Assembly: GCA_001971685.1 (NCBI GenBank)
Contig: CP019326.1
Location: forward strand, 3,162,001-3,226,000
Direction: 5' to 3'
Length of the DNA stretch: 64,000 nt
Origin: Halomonas sp. 1513
Lineage (GTDB): Bacteria; Pseudomonadota; Gammaproteobacteria; Pseudomonadales; Halomonadaceae
The position numbers and the translations under genes were made by a program. Of the stretch, positions 9,400-17,472 are shown in pieces (positions within the stretch are counted from its first letter, which is position 1; each line of letters opens with the position of its first letter). A model generated the notes under the pieces. That model made no database searches, was not told where the DNA came from, and saw nothing but the letters and a program-made list of their open reading frames with translations.

Positions 9400-10625
9400 T
9401 GTCACTGCCTCGTTCATGTCACGCTCTCGCCGCCAGCCTGCCGCTCGTCGCCCTGCTCGCCAGCCCCACCGCCCTGGCCACCCCTGACCCCGGCGACTGG
9501 CAGGCGGTGGTCGACGAGGCCCGCGGCCAGACCGTCTACTGGTACGCCTGGGCCGGCGAGGAGCGCACCAACGACTACATTCAGTGGACCGCCGACCGGG
9601 TCGCCGAGCGTTACGACATCGACCTGGTGCATGTAAAGCTCAGCGACACCGCCGAGGCGGTGTCGCGGGTGCTGGCAGAGAAGCAGGCCGGCAACGACGA
9701 GCGCGGCAATGTCGACATGATCTGGATCAACGGCGAGAACTTCGCCACCATGAAGGCCAACGATCTGCTGTTCGGCCCCTGGTCGGAGCAGCTGCCCCAC
9801 TATCCGCTGACCGATCCGGACAATACCCCGGCGGTACGCTACGACTGGACCATCCCGGTGGATGGGCTAGAGTCGCCCTGGAGCAGCTCACAGGTGGTCT
9901 TCTACTACGACACCGCACTGGTCGATAGCCACCCGCGCTCGATGCCCGAGCTGCTCGACTGGGCACACGACAATCCCGGCGAATTCACCTATGCCCGGGT
10001 GCCCAACTTCCTCGGCAACGCCTTCATTACCCAGGCGCTGCTGGAGCTGGCCGATGACACCGAGATCCTCTATGAGCCGATGCAGGAAGAGGACTTCGAG
10101 GGGGTCACGGCACCGCTGTGGGCCTTCCTGGATGAGCTGCATCCGCTGCTGTGGCGCAGCGGCCGGGCCTTTCCCAGCAATAGCTCGGAGCTGCGCCGCC
10201 TGATGGGCGACGGCGAGATAAGCATCGGCCTCTCCTTCAGCACCACCGAGGCCTCCGGCGCGATTGCCAACTTCGAGCTGCCCGACAGCGTGCGCAGCTA
10301 TGTGCACGACCACGGCATGATCGGCAACATGAGCTTCATGGCGATCCCCTACAACGCCCAGCACAAGGCCGGCGCCATGGTGGTGGCCAACTTCCTGCTG
10401 AGCCCCGAGGCCCAGGCCCACAAGCAGGACCCGGTGGTCTGGGGCAGCAACACGGTGCTGTCGCTGGAGGCCCTCGAGCCCGCAGATCGCGCCCTGTTCG
10501 ACGACATCGACCTGGGCGTCGCCACCCTGGCGCCGGACGAACTCGGCGAGGTGCTCGGACAGCCCCACCCCAGCTGGGTAGACGCCCTGGCCGAGGCCTG
10601 GCAGGCCCGCTACGTCGGCCGCTGA
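9399..10625 (+). CDS. ynjB: ABC transporter substrate-binding protein, YnjB-like
   Basis: A 408-residue periplasmic binding protein with a signal peptide (MSLPRSCHALAASLPLVALLASPTALA, abbreviated here to its start) and a type II extracellular solute-binding fold. Segments such as QTVYWYAWAGEERTNDYIQW and DMIWINGENFATMK match the YnjB family. The ATG at 9399 overlaps the preceding TGA by one base. The following genes encode a fused permease and an ATPase, the YnjBCD order of E. coli. The ligand of YnjB is not firmly known. Confidence 0.88.
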   Translation: MSLPRSCHALAASLPLVALLASPTALATPDPGDWQAVVDEARGQTVYWYAWAGEERTNDYIQWTADRVAERYDIDLVHVKLSDTAEAVSRVLAEKQAGNDERGNVDMIWINGENFATMKANDLLFGPWSEQLPHYPLTDPDNTPAVRYDWTIPVDGLESPWSSSQVVFYYDTALVDSHPRSMPELLDWAHDNPGEFTYARVPNFLGNAFITQALLELADDTEILYEPMQEEDFEGVTAPLWAFLDELHPLLWRSGRAFPSNSSELRRLMGDGEISIGLSFSTTEASGAIANFELPDSVRSYVHDHGMIGNMSFMAIPYNAQHKAGAMVVANFLLSPEAQAHKQDPVVWGSNTVLSLEALEPADRALFDDIDLGVATLAPDELGEVLGQPHPSWVDALAEAWQARYVGR

Positions 10626-10640
10626 TCGACCGGCGACGTG

Positions 10641-12335
10641 ATGCTCAGACTCGCCCCCTGGCTAATCATCGCCCTGCTGGTGGGGCCGATCCTGGCCGGG
10701 CTGGCCATGGCCGCCCTGCCCGCCTTCGGCTATCTGCCGGCGCTCGGCGGCGACGCTTTCAGCCTCGACCCGTGGCGGGCACTGCTGGCCCAGCCCGGCC
10801 TGGCACGCTCGGTGGCAGTCAGCTTCACCAGCGGCCTGGCCACCACGGCGGTGTCGCTGAGCGTCGTGCTGCTGTTCCTGGCCGCAGCCTCGGGCAGCCG
10901 GCTGGATCGCTGGATACGCCGCATGGTCTCGCCGCTGCTGTCGATTCCCCACGCCGCGGCGGCCTTCGGCCTGGCCTTCCTGATCGCCCCCTCGGGGCTG
11001 CTGGCACGACTCGCCTCGCCGGGCCTGAGCGGCTGGGAGCGCCCGCCGGACCTGCTCATCGTCAACGACCCCTGGGGGCTGTCGCTGATGGCCGGGCTGG
11101 TGATCAAGGAGATCCCCTTCCTGCTACTGATGAGCCTGGCTGCCCTGCACCAGATCGATGCCGAGCGGCGCGTGGCCCTCGCGCGTTCGCTGGGCTACCG
11201 CCCCACCATCGCCTGGCTAAAGGTGGTGATGCCGTCGCTGTACCCGCTGATTCGCCTGCCGGTCTTCGCGGTCATCGCCTACGCCTCTTCGGTGGTCGAC
11301 GTGGCAATGATCCTCGGCCCAACGCTGCCTCCCACGCTGGCGGTATCGATCCTTACCTGGTTCAACGATCCGGACCTGTCGCGGCGCTTCATGGCCTCGG
11401 CCGGCGCCCTGCTGCAGCTGGGCGTGACGCTGGCGGCGCTGGCCAGCTGGTGGGGGCTCGAGTGCCTGGTGCGGCGCCTCGGTCATGGCTGGGTGGCCGG
11501 CGGCCAGCGCCGGCGCGGCGAGCGCCGCTTGCGCGTCGCCGGCAAGACGCTGATCCTGCTCGCCGCGGTGACCGCCCTGGTCGGCATCGCCGGCCTGGCC
11601 CTCAACTCCCTGGCCGGCTTCTGGCGCTTTCCCGACGGCCTGCCCCAGACCTTTACGCTGCAGCACTGGCAGCGCGCCCTGCCCGCGTTGGGCGGGCCGG
11701 TGGCCGCCACGCTGATGATCGCCAGTACGGCGACGCTACTCGCCGTGGGACTGGTACTCGCCGCCCTGGAGAACGAGCAGCGCAGCGGTCGCCAGCCGGC
11801 CCAGGGCCAGCTCACGTCGGCACTCACCCTGCTCTACCTGCCGCTGATCGTGCCACAGATCGCCTTCCTGTTTGGCCTGGTGGTGGTCATGGAGGCACTG
11901 GGCACGCGCCCCACCCGCTGGCTGGTGATCTTCGGCCATCTGATGTTCGTGCTGCCCTACGTGTTCCTGTCAATGTCGGAAGCCTATCGGCGCTTCGATC
12001 CGCGCTGGTCGCGGGTTGCACTGACCCTGGGCAGCACGCCCAACGGCGCTTTCTGGCGGGTGCGCCTGCCGATGCTGCTGGCACCGCTGCTCACCGCCAT
12101 GGCGGTGGGCCTGGCGGTAAGCATCGGCCAGTACCTGCCGACCCTGCTGCTGGGCGCCGGACGCGTCTCCACCGTTACCACCGAAGCAGTGGCCCTGGCC
12201 GCCGGCGGCAACCGCCGCCTGATCGGGGTCTGGGCGCTGGCCCAGGCCAGCCTGCCGCTGCTGGGTTTCATCATCGCCGTGGGCCTGCCGCGGCTACTCT
12301 GGTCAAACCGCCGCGGAATGCGAGGAACGCCATGA
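10641..12335 (+). CDS. ynjC: ABC transporter permease, two fused MetI-type halves (YnjC-like)
   Basis: An inner-membrane permease of about 564 residues with some 12 transmembrane helices. It has two EAA-type coupling loops, ARSLGYRPTIAWLKVVMP in the N-half and ALTLGSTPNGAFWRVRLP in the C-half, so both membrane subunits are fused in one chain. The start is the ATG at 10641 (a GTG at 10638 is in frame). It ends in a 4-base ATGA overlap with the ATPase gene. It should pass the ligand delivered by the YnjB-like protein. Confidence 0.9.
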   Translation: MLRLAPWLIIALLVGPILAGLAMAALPAFGYLPALGGDAFSLDPWRALLAQPGLARSVAVSFTSGLATTAVSLSVVLLFLAAASGSRLDRWIRRMVSPLLSIPHAAAAFGLAFLIAPSGLLARLASPGLSGWERPPDLLIVNDPWGLSLMAGLVIKEIPFLLLMSLAALHQIDAERRVALARSLGYRPTIAWLKVVMPSLYPLIRLPVFAVIAYASSVVDVAMILGPTLPPTLAVSILTWFNDPDLSRRFMASAGALLQLGVTLAALASWWGLECLVRRLGHGWVAGGQRRRGERRLRVAGKTLILLAAVTALVGIAGLALNSLAGFWRFPDGLPQTFTLQHWQRALPALGGPVAATLMIASTATLLAVGLVLAALENEQRSGRQPAQGQLTSALTLLYLPLIVPQIAFLFGLVVVMEALGTRPTRWLVIFGHLMFVLPYVFLSMSEAYRRFDPRWSRVALTLGSTPNGAFWRVRLPMLLAPLLTAMAVGLAVSIGQYLPTLLLGAGRVSTVTTEAVALAAGGNRRLIGVWALAQASLPLLGFIIAVGLPRLLWSNRRGMRGTP

Positions 12336-12961
12336 CTGCTCCCTGCCTCGAGTTCAATCAGGTACACATCGCCCTGCAGGGCAGAACGCTGCTCGAGCTG
12401 GATGCCCGCGTCGCCCCCGGCGAGGTGCTCACCGTGATGGGCCCCTCCGGCTCGGGCAAATCGACGCTGCTGGCCTATGCCGCCGGCTTTCTGGCTCCCG
12501 CCTTCCACGCCTCGGGGCAGGTTCTCCTCGGCGGGCAGGACGTCACCGCGCTGCCGGCGGAACAGCGCGGCATCGGCCTGCTATTCCAGGACCCGCTGCT
12601 GTTTCCACATCTTTCGGTGGCCGGCAACCTGCGCTTCGGCCTGCCGCGGGCGACGCCCGACAAGTCGGCCAGGGTCGAGGCCGCCCTGGCCGACATCGGC
12701 CTGGCCGGTTTCGGCGCGCGCGACCCGGCCACGCTGTCCGGCGGCCAGCAGGCGCGGGTCGCGCTGATGCGCCTGCTGCTCTCGGCGCCGAAGGCGGTAC
12801 TGCTCGACGAACCCTTCTCCAAGCTCGACATGGCGCTGCGTCATGAGATGCGCCAGCTGGTGTTCGACCAACTGCGTGCCGCCGGCCTGCCGAGCCTGCT
12901 GGTCACCCACGACCACGCAGATGCCGAAGACGCCGGCGGGCAGGTGGTCGAGCTGTCATGA
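12332..12961 (+). CDS. ynjD: ABC transporter ATP-binding protein, YnjD-like
   Basis: A 209-residue ATPase with Walker A GPSGSGKST, signature LSGGQQARVALMR, Walker B AVLLDEPFSKLD and switch His in VTHDHADAEDAG. It has no C-terminal regulatory domain, like YnjD. It overlaps the permease gene and the next gene by 4 bases each (ATGA), so the operon is tightly coupled. It should energise the YnjBC-like importer. Confidence 0.92.
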   Translation: MTAPCLEFNQVHIALQGRTLLELDARVAPGEVLTVMGPSGSGKSTLLAYAAGFLAPAFHASGQVLLGGQDVTALPAEQRGIGLLFQDPLLFPHLSVAGNLRFGLPRATPDKSARVEAALADIGLAGFGARDPATLSGGQQARVALMRLLLSAPKAVLLDEPFSKLDMALRHEMRQLVFDQLRAAGLPSLLVTHDHADAEDAGGQVVELS

Positions 12962-13638
12962 GCCTGAGCATTATCGTCCCCGCCCTCGATGAGGCCGCGA
13001 CCATCGCCGCCCAACTCGATACGCTACAGCCGCTGCGAGCCCGCGGCGGCGAGCTGATCGTGGTCGACGGCGGCAGCCGCGACGCGACACGGGAGCGCGC
13101 GGCGCCACTGGCGGACCGGGTGCTGACCAGCCCAGCAGGGCGAGCCACGCAGATGAACGCCGGCGCGGCCGCCAGCCGCGGCGACCGGCTGCTGTTTCTG
13201 CATGCCGACACTCGCCTGCCGCAAGGCGCCGACCGCCTGATCGAGACGGCCCTCGCCGGCGAGCGCTGCTGGGGGCGTTTCAACGTCCGCCTCGAGGGCC
13301 GCCACCCACTGCTTCCAATCATTGCCGCCGCCATGAACTGGCGCTCCAGGCTGACCGGCATCGCCACCGGCGACCAGGGCATATTCATGACCCGCGCGGC
13401 CTTCGACGCGGTGGGTGGCTTTGCCGATCAACCGCTGATGGAGGATATCGAGATATCGCGGCGCTTGAAGCAGCGCTCGGCGCCGGCCTGCCTGTCGGCA
13501 AGGGTTAGCACCAGCGGACGCCGCTGGGAAACACATGGTATGTGCCGTACCGTGCTGTTGATGTGGCGGCTGCGCTACCGCTATTGGCGCGGCGAGTCAG
13601 CGGCAAGTCTGGCGCGGGAGTACCGCCATGTGCGCTGA
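12958..13638 (+). CDS. TIGR04283-type family 2 glycosyltransferase
   Basis: A 226-residue GT2-fold protein. Motifs are SLSIIVPALDEAATI at the N-terminus, IVVDGGSRDATRE, the DxD-like FLHADTRLP, GDQGIFMTRAAFDAVGGF and LMEDIEISRRL. The family is named rSAM/selenodomain-associated transferase 2; its acceptor is unknown. It overlaps its neighbours at both ends, and the next gene is the usual TIGR04282 partner. Pairing this couple with a YnjBCD-like importer and a kinase is what stands out here. Confidence 0.87.
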   Translation: MSLSIIVPALDEAATIAAQLDTLQPLRARGGELIVVDGGSRDATRERAAPLADRVLTSPAGRATQMNAGAAASRGDRLLFLHADTRLPQGADRLIETALAGERCWGRFNVRLEGRHPLLPIIAAAMNWRSRLTGIATGDQGIFMTRAAFDAVGGFADQPLMEDIEISRRLKQRSAPACLSARVSTSGRRWETHGMCRTVLLMWRLRYRYWRGESAASLAREYRHVR

Positions 13639-14290
13639 TGCCATGTCCTGCAATTTTCCGCTGGCCATCCTGGCCAAGGCCCCCATCCCCGGCTTGGCCA
13701 AGACCCGGTTGATTCCGGCACTCGGCGCGAAAGGCGCCGCACTGCTCCACGAGCGCCTTCTACGCCACACCTTAGAGGTCGCACTGGCCTCCACCGCCGC
13801 CAAGTCCATCACTCTTTGGACAGCCCTCGATCACTGCCACCCCGTGTTCCAGGAGCTTGCCGATGATCATGGCATCATGCTGCGCCCTCAGCCGGAGGGG
13901 GATCTCGGGGTGCGCATCCATCGGGCGTTGCACGCCATGCCAGAACCGGGGCTGCTGATCGGCACGGATTGCCCCGTCATCACCCCTAGTCTCCTGGCGC
14001 ATTGCCATCTGGCGCTGGATCAGGCCGACGTGGCGATGCTCCCCGCCGAAGACGGTGGCTATGGGCTGATCGGCATGCAGCGTGCCGATCCACGGCTATT
14101 CACCGGCATCGACTGGGGCAGCGCACGGGTGATGGCTCAGACGGCACGCAAGGCCGCCGCACTGGGGTATCGGCTGACCTGCTTGGAGACGATTTGGGAC
14201 CTGGACCGCCCCGCCGACCTGACCAGGCTCTCGGCCTACCACCCACAGCTGCTGGCGGGGCTGGAAAATACCAACTCCGACGAGGATTGA
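13628..14290 (+). CDS. TIGR04282-type nucleotidyltransferase-like glycosyltransferase
   Basis: A 220-residue CofC/GT-A-like protein with AKAPIPGLAKTRLIPALG near the N-terminus, LIGTDCPVI and MLPAEDGGYGLIGM. These match the rSAM/selenodomain-associated transferase 1 family, related to the guanylyltransferase CofC. The gene starts 11 bases inside the end of the TIGR04283 gene and is the last of the operon; it converges on the DUF302 gene with an 8-bp gap. The product of this gene pair is not known. Confidence 0.86.
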   Translation: MCADAMSCNFPLAILAKAPIPGLAKTRLIPALGAKGAALLHERLLRHTLEVALASTAAKSITLWTALDHCHPVFQELADDHGIMLRPQPEGDLGVRIHRALHAMPEPGLLIGTDCPVITPSLLAHCHLALDQADVAMLPAEDGGYGLIGMQRADPRLFTGIDWGSARVMAQTARKAAALGYRLTCLETIWDLDRPADLTRLSAYHPQLLAGLENTNSDED

Positions 14291-14298
14291 AGGGAGTG

Positions 14299-14769
14299 TC
14301 AGTTGCCCAGCGCTTCGCTGGCCACCTCTGAGAGCACGTCGGCGACGTTGTCCAGCGGCAGCTCGCAGTCGTCGAGGCCGTGGCGCTCGGCCAGGTAGTG
14401 CGGGTCGTTCCACTCGATGTGCACCTGATCACCGTCCTGGCGAATTAGCATCTTCTGTGGCAGATCGAGCGCCACGCTGCCCTGGCACTGCATCATCGGC
14501 GTGCCGACCTCGGGATTGCCAAACAGAAACAGCCGGGTATCGGCCAGCTCGAGGTCGACATTGGCGGCGTTGGCGGCGTGGTCGACCATCTCGACCAGAG
14601 CCAGCTCGCGCTCGTCCAGCGCCTCGCGCAGGCGTGCCTCTACATCGTCGATATTGGCGCTACCGCTGAGCCGTTCGACGCCGTGTGGGGTGTCATCGGC
14701 ATGCAACGGGCCGCTGACCAGGACTCCAACAGCCAGTGCAGCCGCCATGTACGCGGGATTTATGATCAT
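14299..14769 (-). CDS. DUF302 domain protein, secreted
   Basis: A 156-residue protein with a signal peptide (MIINPAYMAAALAVGVLVSG) and a DUF302 domain (about 35-135), including the TRLFLFGNPEVGTPMM segment typical of the family. DUF302 proteins are small, possibly cofactor- or metal-linked proteins of unknown role. The ATG at 14769 has a strong GGAGGT site 7 bases upstream, which rules out the longer frame. It is monocistronic by appearance. Confidence 0.88.
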   Translation of the reverse strand: MIINPAYMAAALAVGVLVSGPLHADDTPHGVERLSGSANIDDVEARLREALDERELALVEMVDHAANAANVDLELADTRLFLFGNPEVGTPMMQCQGSVALDLPQKMLIRQDGDQVHIEWNDPHYLAERHGLDDCELPLDNVADVLSEVASEALGN

Positions 14770-14859
14770 TCTGTCTACCTCCATGTGGGTGAGCCCGGCC
14801 AGGCAAGCGTAGGCCGCCAACATGGGATGGTGAGACCCTAGGGAAGTTCATCGCACTCA

Positions 14860-15000
14860 GAGGGTGTTTACAAAACAGGCGAACGAAGGCAAGACGAGGC
14901 AAAAATTGACGAAATAGCGGAGTTTACGGGGTGTAAATGAGCATATTGAGTCAATTTTTAACGACGTATTGTCGAGTGCAGTCCTTTTGTAGACACCCTC
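14860..15000. repeat. 141-bp MITE-like palindromic element with 16-bp terminal inverted repeats
   Basis: The ends read GAGGGTGTTTACAAAA (14860-14875) and TTTTGTAGACACCCTC (14985-15000), inverted with 15 of 16 matches. An inner perfect pair is AAAAATTGAC (14901-14910) and GTCAATTTTT (14950-14959). It is AT-richer than its surroundings and flanked on both sides by TCA, a possible 3-bp target duplication. The right-hand TCA is also the stop codon (TGA on the minus strand) of the dehalogenase gene. It has no coding capacity, so it looks like a non-autonomous mobile element moved by a transposase encoded elsewhere. As a large hairpin it may also end transcription. Confidence 0.75.
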
Positions 15001-15669
15001 TCAGAAGCGCTCGGCCAGGCTCAGCAAGTCGCTCACCGTCATGTCCGGCTCGCCGCCCCAGGGGTCGAACGGCGCCTCGCTGCCGCGCCGCACCCAGACC
15101 GCATGCAGGCCGGCGTGGCCGGCACCGATCACATCGAAGGCGTTGCTGGAGATCAGCCAGGTATCCGCGGCGCTGGCCTCGAGCCGGGTGCGCAGATGGG
15201 AGTAGACGGCGGGGTCGGGCTTGAAGCGCTTGATCTCGTCGACGCTGACGATATCGCTGAAGTGCTGGTCGATGCCGGCCTGGCGCAGCAGGCCGTCCAC
15301 CGCCTCGCGGGTGCCGTTGGAGAAGGCCACGCAGCGGATGCCGCGGCGGCTCAGCTGCTCCAGCGCCTCGGGCACCTCCGCGAACGCCGGCAGCCGACCG
15401 TAGACGGCCATCAGATGCTCCTTGGCGGTCTCCGAGAGATGAGTCCCCAGCGCACGATCGGTGTACTCCAGCGCCTCCTGTGTGCATACCGAGAACTCGG
15501 CATAGGCGCCCATCAGGCCACGCCGAAAGCTGTACTCGAGCTGCTTGTCGCGCCAGCGCCGCGAAAACTCAGCGGCGCGGGCCTCGCCCAGCAGCTCCTC
15601 CAGCTCGGCGACTACGCCGTGGGTGTCGATCAGGGTGCCGTAGACGTCGAAGGCGAGTAGCGTTGCCAT
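15001..15669 (-). CDS. Haloacid dehalogenase type II (HAD superfamily)
   Basis: A 222-residue cytosolic HAD enzyme likely to remove halide from L-2-haloacids. The nucleophile loop is LLAFDVYGTLIDTHG, motif II is VAFSNGT, the Lys lies in IKRFKPDPAVY, and the distal motif SSNAFDVIGAGHAGLHAVWVRR matches type II dehalogenases. AAGGAG with 9-base spacing supports the start MATLLAFD. The stop codon coincides with the edge of the MITE-like repeat. It may instead be a phosphatase of the same fold. Confidence 0.88.
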   Translation of the reverse strand: MATLLAFDVYGTLIDTHGVVAELEELLGEARAAEFSRRWRDKQLEYSFRRGLMGAYAEFSVCTQEALEYTDRALGTHLSETAKEHLMAVYGRLPAFAEVPEALEQLSRRGIRCVAFSNGTREAVDGLLRQAGIDQHFSDIVSVDEIKRFKPDPAVYSHLRTRLEASAADTWLISSNAFDVIGAGHAGLHAVWVRRGSEAPFDPWGGEPDMTVSDLLSLAERF

Positions 15670-15763
15670 GCCGTGCATCTCCTTTCCAGGCAATCGGTGA
15701 GGTCGTGTTGATAGCTTGGCTCAGCGGCACCGCCCCCTCAACTCACGAAGGCACAAAGCGTAA

Positions 15764-15792
15764 CGCCCCCACTTCTGTGAGAAGCGGGGGCG
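15764..15792 (-). terminator. Terminator after doeD
   Basis: A 13-bp stem (CGCCCCCACTTCT with its inverted copy, one G-T wobble on the minus strand) and a 3-base loop, about 20 bp past the doeD stop. It is followed on the minus strand by GTTACGCTTTG. Confidence 0.7.
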
Positions 15793-15811
15793 CAGGCAAG
15801 CCTGACGTGGC

Positions 15812-17215
15812 TTACTTGAGGTCTTCGTTGTTGGCCAGCTCGTCGAGCACCCGATCCACCGCCCGCCGGGCGCGGGCGACGATCTCGTCGACCTCGGCGC
15901 GGGTGGTGACCAGCGGCGGCGCAAAGCCGAGGATATCACCCTGTGGCATGGCCCGGGCGATCAGGTTCTCGTCCATGGCCGCCGCGGCGATGCGCGGGCC
16001 GACCTTGAGGCCGGGGTCGAAGGAGACGCGCTTGGCCGGGTCCGGCGAGAACTCGAGGGCCGCCAGCATGCCCACGCCGCGTACGTTGCCGACGATGGGG
16101 TGATCGCCGAACGCCTTGGCCATGGCCTGCTGCAGGTAGCCGCCGGTCTCGGCGGCGTTCTGGGTCAGCCCCTCACGCTCGATGATCTCGAGATTGGCCA
16201 GGCCCGCGGCACAGCCCAGGGCGTGGCCGGAGTAGGTCCAACCGTGGCCGATGGGGCCGAACTCACCGGTGCCCTGCTCCAGCACCTGCCATACGCGGTC
16301 GCCGACGATCACCCCGGAGAGCGGCTGGTAGGCGCTGGTAAGGCCCTTGGCGACGGTGATCAGGTCGGGCTTGATGCCATAGAAGTGGCTGCCGAAGTCG
16401 GTCCCGATACGCCCGAAGCCGCATACCACCTCGTCGGCGATCAGCAGCACGTCGTACTTGGCCAGCACGGTCTGGATCGCCTCCCAATAGCCCTCCGGCG
16501 GCGGCACGATGCCACCGGTGCCGAGCACCGGCTCGCCGATGAAGGCGGCCACGGTCTCCGGGCCTTCGGCGAGGATCATCTTCTCGAGCTGGGTGGCGCA
16601 GTAGTGCGAGAACTCGCGCTCGCTCATGCCCGCCTGTTCGGCACTGCGCTGGTAGTAGAACGGTGCCTCGGTGTGGCGAATGGTCTCGATGGGCAGGTCG
16701 AAGTGGTCGTGGAACGCCTTGAGCCCGGTCAGCGAGCCGGAGGCGATGCCCGAGCCGTGGTAACCGCGCATGCGCGAGATCACCTTCTTCTTCGCCGGGC
16801 GGCCCAGCACATTGTTGTAGTAGCGCACGATCTTGAGCTGGGTCTCGTTGGCATCCGAGCCGGACATGCCGTAGTAGACCTTGGACATGCCAGGGCCAGC
16901 CAGCTCGAGGATCTTCTCGGATAGCTGGATCTGCGGCTCGTTAGAGTGCCCGACGTAGGTGTGGTAGTAGGAGAGCTCCAGCGCCTGGCGGTAGATTGCC
17001 TCGGCCACCTCGGTGCGACCGTAGCCGATATTGACGCAGTAGAGCCCGGCGAAACCGTCGATGAACTCGCGGCCGTCCTTGTCGACGATATGAATGCCCT
17101 TGCCGCCGCTGATCACCCGGCCCGGCGCGTCGCCGTGGGCGAAGTCACGCAGGTGGGTGGAGGCGTGAAAGGTGACCTTGCGGTCGCGGTCGATCAATTC
17201 CTTGTGCAGGCTCAT
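15812..17215 (-). CDS. doeD: L-2,4-diaminobutyrate transaminase, class III PLP aminotransferase (DoeD)
   Basis: A 467-residue class III aminotransferase. The PLP Lys is Lys290 in LITVAKGLTSAYQP and the cofactor Asp is Asp261 in LIADEVVCGFGR. In Halomonas elongata DoeD converts diaminobutyrate from ectoine breakdown to aspartate 4-semialdehyde. Location next to doeC and at the end of the doe block supports that role. The start MSLHKELIDRD follows AGAGAAC. It is 257 bp downstream of doeC with a terminator after it, so it closes the operon. The gap 17216-17472 shows no other feature. A beta-alanine or omega-amino acid transaminase would look similar by sequence alone. Confidence 0.87.
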   Translation of the reverse strand: MSLHKELIDRDRKVTFHASTHLRDFAHGDAPGRVISGGKGIHIVDKDGREFIDGFAGLYCVNIGYGRTEVAEAIYRQALELSYYHTYVGHSNEPQIQLSEKILELAGPGMSKVYYGMSGSDANETQLKIVRYYNNVLGRPAKKKVISRMRGYHGSGIASGSLTGLKAFHDHFDLPIETIRHTEAPFYYQRSAEQAGMSEREFSHYCATQLEKMILAEGPETVAAFIGEPVLGTGGIVPPPEGYWEAIQTVLAKYDVLLIADEVVCGFGRIGTDFGSHFYGIKPDLITVAKGLTSAYQPLSGVIVGDRVWQVLEQGTGEFGPIGHGWTYSGHALGCAAGLANLEIIEREGLTQNAAETGGYLQQAMAKAFGDHPIVGNVRGVGMLAALEFSPDPAKRVSFDPGLKVGPRIAAAAMDENLIARAMPQGDILGFAPPLVTTRAEVDEIVARARRAVDRVLDELANNEDLK

Positions 17216-17472
17216 CGCTGTTCTCTCTTGGCAGATCCCCGTTCATTCGGGGCGTTCGTATTTTTGCTAACGTTTGAAGAGCCGCCATGCGCCCTCTCAC
17301 GATGCCCAAGGACGAAACCCTGAGGCTGCGCTTGCGGCCTGCGCGTCGAATCGGAACAAGGTCCCTCTTGCCGATTCTCGATCGACATCCCTGTCGATCG
17401 CCGCGCGCCGCTGCACTTGCCCCAGCGTCCTTGGAAATATCGCTCGATTGCCCATCACGGCCCTTGTTGTCG

